Positions 34,368 through 43,303 of a stretch of DNA of 64,000 nt are shown in pieces (within the stretch, counting starts at the first letter, position 1; each line of letters opens with the position of its first letter). The stretch is taken from positions 97,521 through 161,520 of IMG/VR virus record IMGVR_UViG_3300027747_003534. The stretch is one strand, 5' to 3'. The notes under the pieces were generated by a model that saw nothing but the letters and a program-made list of their open reading frames with translations, was not told the origin of the DNA and made no database searches. A program made the translations under genes and the position numbers. This DNA comes from a virus.

Positions 34368-35584
34368 TATGAGATAACATACAAAGTAGTAGAATTTTTA
34401 GTAACAAGAGCATCATAATTTGCTTGAGATATATTTACTATATTAGTAATACTAGCTGAGTTTGGAACAAGTCCGGTATTGCTTGGTATGCCAGCAGAAG
34501 TTTGGGTTGTGTTATTTGGGAATGTGATGCTACCGCTTGCTGGTAATGTTAGTTCACCATTTCCGTCAAAAGTCCAGCTATATCCAGGAGGCCCTCCAAA
34601 GATTTCAAACGCATGTTCAGCACCGCCGATCTTAATTTGGCTATTGGGAGCAACGTTAGTTTCCGCTGTTCCAATACGAACCCCAGCATCACCCTCTACA
34701 ACAACTTGAGCATATCCTCCTGGTAATATTAATTTGCCGTCTGTATCAAAAGTCCAAAGGTGAGTATTTGAATTAGTGCCAATAATCACATCTCCACCAT
34801 CTTTTTCAATTTTAACATATTGATCATCATCTCCCAAATAAATATCAACTGTTGAAGGATCTCCTGATACAAGATGTACATGACTATGCTCTGAACTAGA
34901 TATTCCATTATTGGTTACTGTAATAAATTGACCAGTAGGCACGTTAGATTCTTCAAAATTGTAATATAGTTCTGGATGAAGGTTTGCGTCTGCAACATCT
35001 GGACCCGGTCTTGTTCCGTCAACACTAGTTAATGTAAGAGTAAATTCGGAGATATTACTATTAGCTGGTATAGTCCAAGTAATATTTTTTGTATCTGGCT
35101 GACCACTAATGCCTGAGAAAGTTATCTTGCCAGTTAATGCTCGACCTAATGATTGTGAAGTAACTCCAGGACCAGAGATTGTATAGTTTACTGTTCCAAA
35201 ATAAACCCAACCATTTATGGTAACTGAAATGGTGATAGGATTACCATACTCAATATAATTACTAGAATTAATACTCCAAGATGCAGCGGTTGGACGAATT
35301 ACTAAACTTTGTCCAGAGGCTGCTGTTGGAGGCATTAAAGATACTGTATTATTTGTTTCACTGAATATGCTACCGCTGGGTAATGTTAAAGAACCATTTC
35401 CAGTAAGTATAACTTCTTTATCGTCTTTAATTAATCTATCAACTCCTATAGCACTACTTAGTTGGCTTAAAGTTATTTTTTTAGTAACTCCGCTAACCGA
35501 TGGACTGTCCATGAATAAAAATATATCATCGTTACTTAGTGATCCACTACCTGTCGGAAATTCGTTTATTCTTTTTATACTCAT
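34367..35584 (-). CDS. Tail fibre/baseplate-type structural protein
   Basis: A 405-residue protein beginning SIKRINEFPTGSGSLSNDD, a common start in phage fibre proteins. The C-terminal half repeats short beta units (HLWTFDTDGKLILPGG, YSWTFDGNGELTLPASG) typical of fibre shafts. An AGGTGG just upstream supports this ATG over a GTG three codons earlier. It is coupled to the next protein (TAATG) and follows a small protein gene. Confidence 0.72.
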   Translation of the reverse strand: MSIKRINEFPTGSGSLSNDDIFLFMDSPSVSGVTKKITLSQLSSAIGVDRLIKDDKEVILTGNGSLTLPSGSIFSETNNTVSLMPPTAASGQSLVIRPTAASWSINSSNYIEYGNPITISVTINGWVYFGTVNYTISGPGVTSQSLGRALTGKITFSGISGQPDTKNITWTIPANSNISEFTLTLTSVDGTRPGPDVADANLHPELYYNFEESNVPTGQFITVTNNGISSSEHSHVHLVSGDPSTVDIYLGDDDQYVKIEKDGGDVIIGTNSNTHLWTFDTDGKLILPGGYAQVVVEGDAGVRIGTAETNVAPNSQIKIGGAEHAFEIFGGPPGYSWTFDGNGELTLPASGSITFPNNTTQTSAGIPSNTGLVPNSASITNIVNISQANYDALVTKNSTTLYVIS

Positions 35585-35585
35585 A

Positions 35586-35807
35586 TTAGCCACCTACTAC
35601 TGTTTGGTCACCAACTAATTCGACAAAAATACCATTATAGAATCTATAACCATATTTTGAAGCTATGTCAGAAATAGCTGGGGTGTTTTTAACATAATTA
35701 TTATTAACAGAATATTTTCCTGTAAATGTTGTAGATGTTACTAGTGTTCCATTTTTAATAGGATTAGCACTAATTGATTTTGAGATATCTGTAAAAGGTC
35801 TTGACAT
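35586..35807 (-). CDS. Small virion-type hypothetical protein
   Basis: A 73-residue protein with a Ser/Thr/Asn-rich, probably beta sequence (KNGTLVTSTTFTGKYSV). GGAG precedes the ATG. It leads the two fibre-like genes in one transcript; a structural or fibre-accessory role is likely but unproven. Confidence 0.55.
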   Translation of the reverse strand: MSRPFTDISKSISANPIKNGTLVTSTTFTGKYSVNNNYVKNTPAISDIASKYGYRFYNGIFVELVGDQTVVGG

Positions 35808-35838
35808 AATTTTTCTCCAAAGAAAGGTTATTATTTTA

Positions 35839-35848
35839 AATATACACT
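35839..35848 (-). promoter_or_regulatory. AGTGTATATT element before fibre operon
   Basis: Minus-strand AGTGTATATT 31 nt before the ATG at 35807, one base from the best form of the recurring element. Confidence 0.5.
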
Positions 35849-35857
35849 ATCAATACA

Positions 35858-36181
35858 CTAGGTTCTATCTATTCTATCTTCTAGTGTTTCTAGAGTTTTG
35901 GTAAGTATTGTCATTTGAATTCTAAGCTCATTCATAACTTCGCTATTTCTTTGTAATGCAGTTGCGAAGGCTATTTGATTTTCTTTATTACTTGCTAATC
36001 TTTCCATTATAAATTGTCTATCTTGTAGATATGGTGAGTGGGTTTGAATTAGATTTTCTATTTCGGATTTAGTTACAACATGACGAACTAATGCTGCCCA
36101 AAAAGTAATTAGCGTAACAATAATACCAATACTAGTAGTTGCAACAATTTGCCAAACATGAGCTAAATTAGAATCTGTCAT
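35858..36181 (-). CDS. Membrane protein with coiled-coil tail
   Basis: A 107-residue protein with one membrane helix (IVATTSIGIIVTLITFWAAL, about 13-32) and a long helical C-terminus likely to coil. GGAG with 8 nt spacing fixes the ATG; the longer frame upstream is rejected. Unknown function; holin, spanin or membrane-anchor roles are possible. Confidence 0.6.
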   Translation of the reverse strand: MTDSNLAHVWQIVATTSIGIIVTLITFWAALVRHVVTKSEIENLIQTHSPYLQDRQFIMERLASNKENQIAFATALQRNSEVMNELRIQMTILTKTLETLEDRIDRT

Positions 36182-36271
36182 AATTAAATCTCCATAATAA
36201 AATGAGCCAACGACACTAAGTATCATTGGCTCATAATAATTTATTATTACCTCGTATTAATTTATACGAAA

Positions 36272-36823
36272 TTAACCAGTAATTGCTTTATAGTTATTAG
36301 TAACAGGAACTGGCTGACCAAGTTTATAAACCAAAACACCAGGAGCTGAACGAGTTACAACAGCAGCATTATCTGTAGCCAATGTGTCTACAGCAACTAC
36401 TGGATAACCAACTTCGAACTTACCTGTAAATCTATTATATTTATTAGTTCTAATTGCTGTGGTAAATCTGCGTGTCCTAAGAACTCTTAAATAATGAATA
36501 CTTTGCATTAAAGATGGAACATTAGCACCACTACGTAGTGCTGTGTTTGAAACACCACTGAGAGTAGCTGTGCTTCTCATAGCTACACCATCCCTATCTC
36601 CATAAGCAAAAATGCCAGCAGAGACAGCTTTATCTGCCCAGCCATTATCAAGAACAGTTGATGCAAAAACAGTAGTGTTATATCGTGAAACACCCACATT
36701 AGTTAGTTTGCCAGAAGCAATAGAGCCGCCTCTAGTCACAACGCCACGATTATTTTGTGATCCACTAGCTTTTACATTTGGTGGAACAGTATATGATGAG
36801 CCATTAACTTTTTGTGTGGCCAT
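36272..36823 (-). CDS. Probable virion structural protein
   Basis: A 183-residue Ser/Thr/Val/Gly-rich protein, ATQKVNGSSYTVPPN at the start, with no signal or membrane segment. Composition and neighbours (fibres downstream, ClpP-like protease upstream) suggest an abundant structural protein such as a decoration or tail protein. GGAG is 6 nt before the ATG, and a TATACT promoter-like box lies 34 nt upstream. Confidence 0.55.
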   Translation of the reverse strand: MATQKVNGSSYTVPPNVKASGSQNNRGVVTRGGSIASGKLTNVGVSRYNTTVFASTVLDNGWADKAVSAGIFAYGDRDGVAMRSTATLSGVSNTALRSGANVPSLMQSIHYLRVLRTRRFTTAIRTNKYNRFTGKFEVGYPVVAVDTLATDNAAVVTRSAPGVLVYKLGQPVPVTNNYKAITG

Positions 36824-36856
36824 TTTAATCTCCATTTGTTAGTAGAAATACTAATA

Positions 36857-36866
36857 TAGTATACCC
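36857..36866 (-). promoter_or_regulatory. GGGTATACTA promoter-like element
   Basis: Minus-strand GGGTATACTA 34 nt before the ATG at 36823. It keeps the position and TATA-type -10 box of the RGTGTATATT elements but has GGG in place of GGTG. No good -35 is present. Confidence 0.4.
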
Positions 36867-36885
36867 TAAATTTAAAAAAACTTGA

Positions 36886-37527
36886 TTATTTTTTGGATAT
36901 TAGCTCTAAAGCATTAATAGAATTGACCATTATTCCAAATATGCTACTTTTTTTTACAATATTAATTTGGTCAATATTCCATAAATTACCATTGCATATA
37001 ATATTAATTGATACTTTTTTATTAATTAATCCAGCAGCAAGCATATTATCATTAATGTTATCTAATAAATAGCCAGTTGAAGGATATATTGTACTAATGC
37101 CCAAATCTAGCAAGATTTGCGAAACTTTATATAATAGTTCATAAGTAAAAACTCTATATTCGAGAATGTATCTTAATTCTGTTCCATTTTTAGAGCATAC
37201 TTCAATATTTGTGCGAATATCATCTCTAAATTTATCATATTTCCTATTGCAAAAATTATGAGGTTGAGCTACTATATTGATTATATTAGCTCCATTTTTT
37301 ATACAAGATTCAATAGCTGAGTTTCTATTTTTACTATCAAGAATACCTAATGGGTAATCAACAACAGTGGACAATAAAATTGATGATGGAAGAATATTTT
37401 TTGCTAATTTAACGGAGGCTGGTAGTACGGATATTGTATCTGGACAATAAGCTACTGCTTGATGTAAATTATTCTTTAGTTCATCATCAGAAAAAGATAC
37501 ATCATATGTTGAATATTCAATTATCAT
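36886..37527 (-). CDS. DeoC-like TIM-barrel protein, catalytic Lys absent
   Basis: A 213-residue protein that follows deoxyribose-phosphate aldolase: PASVKLAKNILPSS, LLSTVVDYPLGILDSKNRN, then NGANIINIV, and YPSTGYLLDN. In active DeoC the corresponding motif is VKTSTGF with the Schiff-base lysine; here the place of that Lys is Tyr/Pro, and the second lysine motif is not recognisable either. It is therefore probably not an aldolase. It is coupled by ATGA to the ClpP-like protease, so a structural or scaffold use is possible. Confidence 0.68.
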   Translation of the reverse strand: MIIEYSTYDVSFSDDELKNNLHQAVAYCPDTISVLPASVKLAKNILPSSILLSTVVDYPLGILDSKNRNSAIESCIKNGANIINIVAQPHNFCNRKYDKFRDDIRTNIEVCSKNGTELRYILEYRVFTYELLYKVSQILLDLGISTIYPSTGYLLDNINDNMLAAGLINKKVSINIICNGNLWNIDQINIVKKSSIFGIMVNSINALELISKK

Positions 37528-38201
37528 TTTTTAAATTTATGAGATTTTAGCGATTCTATATTAGGATATTTCTTACTTCCTAATACACCGTCAGCAAATC
37601 CATATTCAACAGCTTCCTCAGCATTTAATAGCCAATCGCACTTGCTTGCTAGTTGAGATGTGATATGTTTTTTGGCCATCATCTTTTTCCAATTTTTTTG
37701 TTTGGCCATTTCACTCTCCATACATCGATCAGTAAAAATATCTACCATCTTATCGCATTCTTCCTCGTTCCATCTAACACTACTTGCTGCTGCTTTACTA
37801 TGTTCATCATTTAAACTAAATGAACCATAATGAATTAACATTGTAACATTAGGAGTAAGAATTCTTAACGGCGCTGCTTGTAAAAGAACACTACTAGAAG
37901 ACTCAACCTTTGCATATGCTAATATAATAATTTTTGATCTAGAAAATTTTATAGTATCATATATACCAAGACAATCTTGCCATTCTCCTCCCGGTAAATG
38001 CATATGAACTAAAATGGGATCACTAGATAAAGTATTAAGATGCCTAATGTTCTTTTCAAAAACTATTGCTGATCTATAATCTACTCCAGGTTCACCAGAT
38101 TCTGATGAATCAAAATAAGAGTGTAAATATATTTCTCTGTTTTTTAGATCAATATTAAAATTATGAATATCATTTATATCATTATCATTTAGATTAACCA
38201 T
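37524..38201 (-). CDS. ClpP-like serine protease (possible prohead protease)
   Basis: A 225-residue protein of the ClpP/crotonase-like fold: VHMHLPGGEWQDCLGIYD, then a nucleophile region KVESSSSVLLQAA (Ser101 aligns best with the ClpP serine), LIHYGSFS with His124, and LLNAEEAVEYGFADGVLGS at the C-terminus. Phages use such proteases to mature proheads. TAATG and ATGA overlaps tie it to neighbours on both sides. Confidence 0.75.
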   Translation of the reverse strand: MVNLNDNDINDIHNFNIDLKNREIYLHSYFDSSESGEPGVDYRSAIVFEKNIRHLNTLSSDPILVHMHLPGGEWQDCLGIYDTIKFSRSKIIILAYAKVESSSSVLLQAAPLRILTPNVTMLIHYGSFSLNDEHSKAAASSVRWNEEECDKMVDIFTDRCMESEMAKQKNWKKMMAKKHITSQLASKCDWLLNAEEAVEYGFADGVLGSKKYPNIESLKSHKFKK

Positions 38202-38635
38202 TATATTTCTTGATCCAGGTATTCGTAGACTCTTTCATTTATATTTGTCATAACTTTTGCATCTTCAAAAACTTTACCAATAGCCATTCTAAATCTATAT
38301 CTTGTAAAGATGTCTAGCGTTTCTACTCCATCAGAATTTTCTATAATATCTATAACTTTTTTTGTTAGATTAAAATTTGTATGACCAACCCAAAAATTAA
38401 AAATTTTACTTGATGCGGTATTTTCAGTATATGGTATCAATCCCATTGGAGTTATAATGGCTTTTAAAGCACCTTCTTTAATACTAGGCGATTCATTATG
38501 TTGATTTTCTGCATAATCATCTTCTTGATCATCGTTATTATTTATAGAATTTTCCAAAGAGGATATATCATCATGACCAAAAGGATCTAGCCATTTTTGC
38601 CAAACTATTAGGTTAGAGGTTTTTGATATATTCAT
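38201..38635 (-). CDS. Conserved phage-type hypothetical protein
   Basis: A 144-residue protein with an acidic, disordered middle (NNNDDQEDDYAENQHNE) and a well-formed C-terminus, IFNFWVGHTNFNLTKKVIDI then ETLDIFTRYRFRMAIGK. The second half looks like a conserved domain, but I cannot name it. It is in an ATGA-coupled chain with the ClpP-like gene. Confidence 0.6.
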   Translation of the reverse strand: MNISKTSNLIVWQKWLDPFGHDDISSLENSINNNDDQEDDYAENQHNESPSIKEGALKAIITPMGLIPYTENTASSKIFNFWVGHTNFNLTKKVIDIIENSDGVETLDIFTRYRFRMAIGKVFEDAKVMTNINERVYEYLDQEI

Positions 38636-39036
38636 TTATATTGCTTAAAAACATTAGATGGTTTAATTAAGGGTTTAGTATTTTTAGCTTGTGCTTTATT
38701 ATAATACTCCAACCATTTGTCGAGAACCTCTTGGACGAAAAATACATCATATGGATTATTTTTTAAATGAACATCATATAAAGTATCTATAATATCTCTT
38801 TTAAGCAAACCACTATCTGTAGCAAAAATCATTTTAGCATACTGATCTGCTATTAATTTTATAGATTTTTCATCCAATTTTTCTAAATCAGGCCAGTAAC
38901 ATGTAATATTAATAATACCATCAAAACCCAATTCAATATTTAAACTACATAAAAATTTTTTATGATCATCTAAATTTTTGATTTCTTCTTTTTTTTCAGG
39001 CTCTGGAAATAGCCATTTAATTATTTGTTTAAGCAT
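38632..39036 (-). CDS. Hypothetical protein in morphogenesis cluster
   Basis: A 134-residue protein without recognised domains; the start is MLKQIIKWLFPEPEKKEEI and the middle has INITCYWPDLEKLDEKSI. It overlaps genes on both sides and is probably co-translated with the ClpP-like cluster. Confidence 0.58.
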   Translation of the reverse strand: MLKQIIKWLFPEPEKKEEIKNLDDHKKFLCSLNIELGFDGIINITCYWPDLEKLDEKSIKLIADQYAKMIFATDSGLLKRDIIDTLYDVHLKNNPYDVFFVQEVLDKWLEYYNKAQAKNTKPLIKPSNVFKQYK

Positions 39037-39379
39037 AATATAAACATTTTCTAGCTAAATTATTTATTGTAGAAATATTTTTGCTAACATAATATGAGTT
39101 TTTAAGAACAGTTTTTGGTGGGATACTGCAAGTATATGTCAACGTAATTATATTATTATTTTTATCAGCATGAATTAATTTAGTACTAATCCAACCAAAT
39201 CCCAGGTCTATGTATGTTTCAAATATCTTTTGTAGCATGTCATCGATACGCTCCGCATTGTCTTCGCCAATCTCGACAGAAAGAGGAGTTAATATTTCAT
39301 TGTCTAAAGAAACAAGGCATTGTTCATTAGTAGATAAATTAAAGCTTACCACATATAATTGTAATGCTATTTTAAACAT
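39029..39379 (-). CDS. Hypothetical protein
   Basis: A 116-residue protein, alternating hydrophobic strands (VVSFNLSTNEQCLVSL; NNIITLTYTCSIPP), no membrane segment. It overlaps the sigma-like gene by 8 nt and the next gene by 8 nt. Unknown function. Confidence 0.57.
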   Translation of the reverse strand: MFKIALQLYVVSFNLSTNEQCLVSLDNEILTPLSVEIGEDNAERIDDMLQKIFETYIDLGFGWISTKLIHADKNNNIITLTYTCSIPPKTVLKNSYYVSKNISTINNLARKCLYYA

Positions 39380-39956
39380 ATTGCTTTATCTTTGTTAATC
39401 CTTTTTGTATGTTTTGACGAATAGCTTCTCTTGTTACTCCAAATTCGTTCCCTATTTCTGACAATGTTTTGTCTTGAAAATAATATAGCTTAATTTGTTC
39501 TGCTTGTTTATCTGTTATTAATCCACTTGTTAGAATATCTTCTATATTATTTTTAAGATTTTCATGATATTCATTATTTTCTGCTATTAGAGAAGGATCA
39601 TACTCAGGCTTATCACGAATATGATCTGAGAAAGATGTATCAAATTCTGGATTTTTATTTTCTATAGATAAATGATTATTTTGTTTTTTGTATTTGTTTG
39701 TTATGTATGTTTTAATTGCCCATATTCCACATTGGTTTCTGTAGGAGTATCTGGTCTTTTTTTTACCTTCAAATCCTGTTCTATCCTCATCCCATTTCCA
39801 ATCTCCTATCATAATAGCAGAGGCTATGTCCGCTATGGCATCTTCATTAGATAATAGCTCTTGCCTGAGAGATGAGTAAAATCCCGGCGCAAATTTTGAT
39901 ATAATCTTTTTAGCTAAAGTTATATATGTAGACAGACTGTCATATTCTTTTTCCAT
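39372..39956 (-). CDS. Sigma-factor-like transcription regulator
   Basis: A 194-residue protein. The C-terminus (about 148-194) is a sigma region 4 type helix-turn-helix: TDKQAEQIKLYYFQDKTLS, then IGNEFGVTREAIRQNIQKGL. The N-terminal part with YSYRNQCGIWAIKTYITNKY resembles region 2. AAAGGA precedes the ATG. A phage sigma factor would be a natural partner for the GTGTATATT promoter elements; that link is inference. Confidence 0.72.
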   Translation of the reverse strand: MEKEYDSLSTYITLAKKIISKFAPGFYSSLRQELLSNEDAIADIASAIMIGDWKWDEDRTGFEGKKKTRYSYRNQCGIWAIKTYITNKYKKQNNHLSIENKNPEFDTSFSDHIRDKPEYDPSLIAENNEYHENLKNNIEDILTSGLITDKQAEQIKLYYFQDKTLSEIGNEFGVTREAIRQNIQKGLTKIKQYV

Positions 39957-40010
39957 TTGTTGTCCTTTGTAAAAAATCTAGTAATAATGTCCTATTATCC
40001 TATCGCGTAC

Positions 40011-40970
40011 CTAACTACAGGTACAGTCAGCCATCACTTTTCCGCATGTGGCACAAATTTTAGCTTTTGTTAATTTTTTCCACATTTCTGGATCCGGTCG
40101 ATCTTTATCTCCCCTTTTTGCGGGACGATATTTTTTACCTTCTCTTTCTCTCTTTTTCCTTATATTATCCCATAATCCGGGTTTTTCTCCAGATAATGTT
40201 GGTGAAGAGTCTGGTTCAGATTCTTCATTATCAGGGTTATTTGTTGAATTATCTTCATCTACTTCATCTGTTTTAATGCTTGGTAACATCATAGTATTAC
40301 GAAACACAGGAATTATTTTAACTAGTCTTTCGTGATGTTTCTTTTTCTTCTTTGATGCCTCTGTAGTATCGTCATCCGTCTCTGTGAACATGAGAAAATC
40401 ATGTATGTTCTGGACATAGTTGGCGACTACGGCAATTTTACCATGTAGCCAAGGCTCTGTCAAGTTTTCTTTTACATCCTCGTCTCCTGAGTCAATTGCA
40501 TTTAAAATGCCAGAGACATGAACTTCTATTGATTTCAAATATGAGATAGACATCTCGTATAGCTCATCAATCTTCATTTCATTTTCATCAACAGAAGAAT
40601 CATCAGTATTATCATTTTGAGGAGATAGAATCATATCAAATACATCTGCATTACTTTTCTTATCTTTAATACCAAGTTTTTCTTTACTAGCTTCTGGTAA
40701 AGCAGCAACAAATTCGGACCCTTTTCTTTTGCACATGCTGTATAGTTTTCGTAAAAAATCATCATAACTCATTTTACCGCTCATGCGACCATAATTACTA
40801 ATGGCATCTTTAACGTCTGCTGGAGATACTATTGGAAAGGATCGTGTTTCTGGAAATAGAAAATCGCTATCTTTAAGATCATTTCTTTGCTGTCCATCAT
40901 ATGTCTTTTGTGCTGTTGAGTTTAATAGAAATGATGTAACATTGTTGAGAATATTATGCATACGATCCAT
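40011..40970 (-). CDS. Hypothetical protein with terminal CxxC motifs
   Basis: A 319-residue acidic protein rich in Asp/Ser/Glu from about 115 to 260, ending with a basic block and CATCGKVMADCTCS, a likely zinc site. No family recognised. GGAG with 7 nt spacing supports the start. Its leader carries a short ATCAC/GTGAT hairpin at 41016-41031. Position near the ClpP-like protease fits a scaffold or head-related role. Confidence 0.58.
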   Translation of the reverse strand: MDRMHNILNNVTSFLLNSTAQKTYDGQQRNDLKDSDFLFPETRSFPIVSPADVKDAISNYGRMSGKMSYDDFLRKLYSMCKRKGSEFVAALPEASKEKLGIKDKKSNADVFDMILSPQNDNTDDSSVDENEMKIDELYEMSISYLKSIEVHVSGILNAIDSGDEDVKENLTEPWLHGKIAVVANYVQNIHDFLMFTETDDDTTEASKKKKKHHERLVKIIPVFRNTMMLPSIKTDEVDEDNSTNNPDNEESEPDSSPTLSGEKPGLWDNIRKKREREGKKYRPAKRGDKDRPDPEMWKKLTKAKICATCGKVMADCTCS

Positions 40971-41088
40971 GACTTATCTCCATTATTTAGAAAGAGGGAC
41001 GTTAGTAATCTAAGCATCACAGGTGCGTGATCCAGCACACTTGAAATCAAATAATTCGCAAAAACCAAGATGGGATCTATTTATCATA

Positions 41089-41649
41089 TTAAGCCTGTAA
41101 AGTTAAGAAGTTATCAATACCCATTTGTTCAATTAGTTTTAGAAATCCTTCATAAAGCTCAATACCATCTTCGCTACCCTGTAACAGCTCAATAAACATA
41201 TTTGCTGTTATTTCATCTCCTACTGCCCTAGCAGCAACAATTGTTGCTCTTTCAGCAGATGAGGCTTCTCTGACTGAATCTAAATTATAGTTAATCATAG
41301 CAACCATATCATGGCGTTTCCAAACTGGAGGATTTAGTATCAACGGTTGGTAATCAACATCAAAAAATTCTAATCTTTTAATATTAATTGCAGCATGTGT
41401 TTGTTCTTGAATTGCGTCTTCTTTAATAATTGCTGCTAATTTCTTATAGCCCCATCTTTGAAGGTGTTCTGCTTGTGCTGTTAAAACAGTGGTTTGTTGC
41501 CAGTGTATATTCAGAGATTTTTTAATTAACTCTATAACAGCATCTGACGAGTAGCCTTCTACATGTTGTGCTTCAGCGTGTTGGTCTGTAGCTATTTTTT
41601 GATTTGAATTATCTTGATCTTTTAGTAGTTCATTAATTGGTTTAATCAT
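41089..41649 (-). CDS. Bacterioferritin-like protein
   Basis: A 186-residue ferritin-fold protein. Helix pattern: ELIKKSLNIHWQQTTVLTAQ, RWGYKKLAAIIKEDAIQEQT with the E-x-x-H pair, a crossover, and LLQGSEDGIELYEGFLKLIE, ending GIDNFLTLQ as in bacterioferritins. Several ferroxidase ligands differ from the family pattern (helix A Glu missing, last His replaced by Gly), so iron oxidation is doubtful. It could store iron or bind DNA or the virion. Confidence 0.7.
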   Translation of the reverse strand: MIKPINELLKDQDNSNQKIATDQHAEAQHVEGYSSDAVIELIKKSLNIHWQQTTVLTAQAEHLQRWGYKKLAAIIKEDAIQEQTHAAINIKRLEFFDVDYQPLILNPPVWKRHDMVAMINYNLDSVREASSAERATIVAARAVGDEITANMFIELLQGSEDGIELYEGFLKLIEQMGIDNFLTLQA

Positions 41650-41680
41650 AATTATTAGTCCATTTTTTGTAGTTTATATA

Positions 41681-42226
41681 TCACCAACTCTTACATGCCC
41701 AATATCGAGCCTTATATTTGGGCCCAGGATTATCACATCTCATTCTTGCTCTAAAACTTTTTCGTCTTGCTGGAATATCTTTTTTTATTGTCATATTTGG
41801 GTCACCAAAATTTACCTTAACAATATTGCCTTTTTCATTTTTGACATAAACGCTAAATTTTTTAGGACCATCAGGTGTTCTAAAGGGTTTATTAAGAGTA
41901 ATTTTACGTCCTTGATACTCAGAAGCTAATGTATATAGGTCCCAAATTTCTGATGGTTCATTCTCATCGATATCGACATAATCCTCTTCATCAGGAATTA
42001 TAAGATTAGATGGAGTAACTTCTTCTCCATCTTTATCTAATTCTTCGTCATGATTATATTCTAAAATTTGGCCAACTTGTTCTATTAATGAAGATTTAGT
42101 TTGTCCTAAACAGATAGCTACTCTTTGTTTATTATCTGGATAGTCTTTTTTCATTATATCATCGCCCATACAACGGGCTATGAATTTTTGATGATCTTCA
42201 TCTTTGTGAGGTTTGGGTATTGGCAT
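41681..42226 (-). CDS. Conserved phage protein, unknown (structural cluster)
   Basis: A 181-residue protein with two recognisable blocks. The N-terminus PIPKPHKDEDHQKFIARCMG with YPDNKQRVAICLG is a short domain common in phage head genes, and the C-terminus has VKVNFGDPNMTIKKDIPARR and RMRCDNPGPKYKARYWACKS. Both are recurrent in tailed-phage proteins of unknown function. AGGAG is 7 nt before the ATG. Confidence 0.65.
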   Translation of the reverse strand: MPIPKPHKDEDHQKFIARCMGDDIMKKDYPDNKQRVAICLGQTKSSLIEQVGQILEYNHDEELDKDGEEVTPSNLIIPDEEDYVDIDENEPSEIWDLYTLASEYQGRKITLNKPFRTPDGPKKFSVYVKNEKGNIVKVNFGDPNMTIKKDIPARRKSFRARMRCDNPGPKYKARYWACKSW

Positions 42227-42236
42227 AGTTATTCTC

Positions 42237-43301
42237 CTATTCTTCTATACACCTGATTAAAGTATTAGCCGAATTTTCCCAACTAAATTGTTTTGCTGTT
42301 TCTAATCCAGCTGAATTTTCTTTTATTCCATATTGAGCCATCTGTCTCATTTCCCATATTATTTGATCTTTTTGAGCATCTGTTATTTTGGCCCAATTAC
42401 CTGTACCATTAAACCACTTATTATCTATAGCTGGTTCTGTTTCGTATATTTCTATTAATTTACAATTATCTACATTACAATACTCTGTGTGTGCAGAATA
42501 GTTTGTCGCTATTACTGGTTTATTCATTGCCATAGTTTCTAGTAATTCTAAATTCCATCCCTCAGCTCTGGAGATATAAATACCACAATCGCTATAACTA
42601 ATTAGATTGGCTAAATCAGCTTGAGAATTTAATTTAGGAAATAATTTTATTTTTGATTTTAATTTCGATGACTGTGCTAAATTTGCCCATTGTTTTGATT
42701 CTTCTTCTGTCAAAAAGTTATTATCAGTAGCCATCCAAAGTTCAACATTATCATTAAGTTCAAAAGCCTTATTAAAACACTCAATTATAATATCGTGTGA
42801 TTTTCTGATTTCCCATTTACCTACTGTCATAAAAATATAATTAGATATCTTATCTTTGTTCTGAGGAATTCTTGGATAAAATATTGAGGAATCTACTCCT
42901 AATGGAACAATATGAATCGGCTTATTGATATTATTTTGTTCTATGATAGATTTTGCCCATTTACTACTAACAATTATATTATCAGGAAATTTTAAATGAT
43001 GTTTTTCCAATTCATTGAAAGTATCAATTTCAAAAAAGGGATATGCAAAATATCTACCATTCCCTGCCCTGCTTAGTAGATCAAATTGATGCCAAATTTT
43101 AACTATAGGACATTGGTAATCAACAGAAGATTGTTTTATCATAGAATTACGAATTAATTCTGAATCTTTTATATTATCAGGAAAAACGTTTCCAATTACT
43201 GATAGACAAACATCATTATTTGTAGACAACGCCTTTAAAAGATGTAGACCAGCATAACCATACCCTGTACCGCCAATTGGCGTTTGCAAATGAATGTTCA
43301 T
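42237..43301 (-). CDS. Glycosyltransferase, GT4-like
   Basis: A 354-residue GT-B glycosyltransferase: GGTGYGYAGLHLLKAL near the start, VGKWEIRKSHDIIIECF at the donor domain, and SRAEGWNLELLETMAMNKPV with the E-x7-E motif. Fifth glycosyltransferase-type gene in the window. It precedes GMP reductase in the operon order; GMP reductase could affect purine nucleotide pools, but a direct link is not shown. Confidence 0.8.
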   Translation of the reverse strand: MNIHLQTPIGGTGYGYAGLHLLKALSTNNDVCLSVIGNVFPDNIKDSELIRNSMIKQSSVDYQCPIVKIWHQFDLLSRAGNGRYFAYPFFEIDTFNELEKHHLKFPDNIIVSSKWAKSIIEQNNINKPIHIVPLGVDSSIFYPRIPQNKDKISNYIFMTVGKWEIRKSHDIIIECFNKAFELNDNVELWMATDNNFLTEEESKQWANLAQSSKLKSKIKLFPKLNSQADLANLISYSDCGIYISRAEGWNLELLETMAMNKPVIATNYSAHTEYCNVDNCKLIEIYETEPAIDNKWFNGTGNWAKITDAQKDQIIWEMRQMAQYGIKENSAGLETAKQFSWENSANTLIRCIEE

Positions 43302-43303
43302 TA

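Noticed and set aside
33399-35584. Prophage integration or att sites near the fibre genes
   Set aside because: No integrase gene and no paired direct repeats were recognised in the window.
36272-36823. Major capsid protein
   Set aside because: Too short and without HK97-fold features; kept as an unspecified structural protein.
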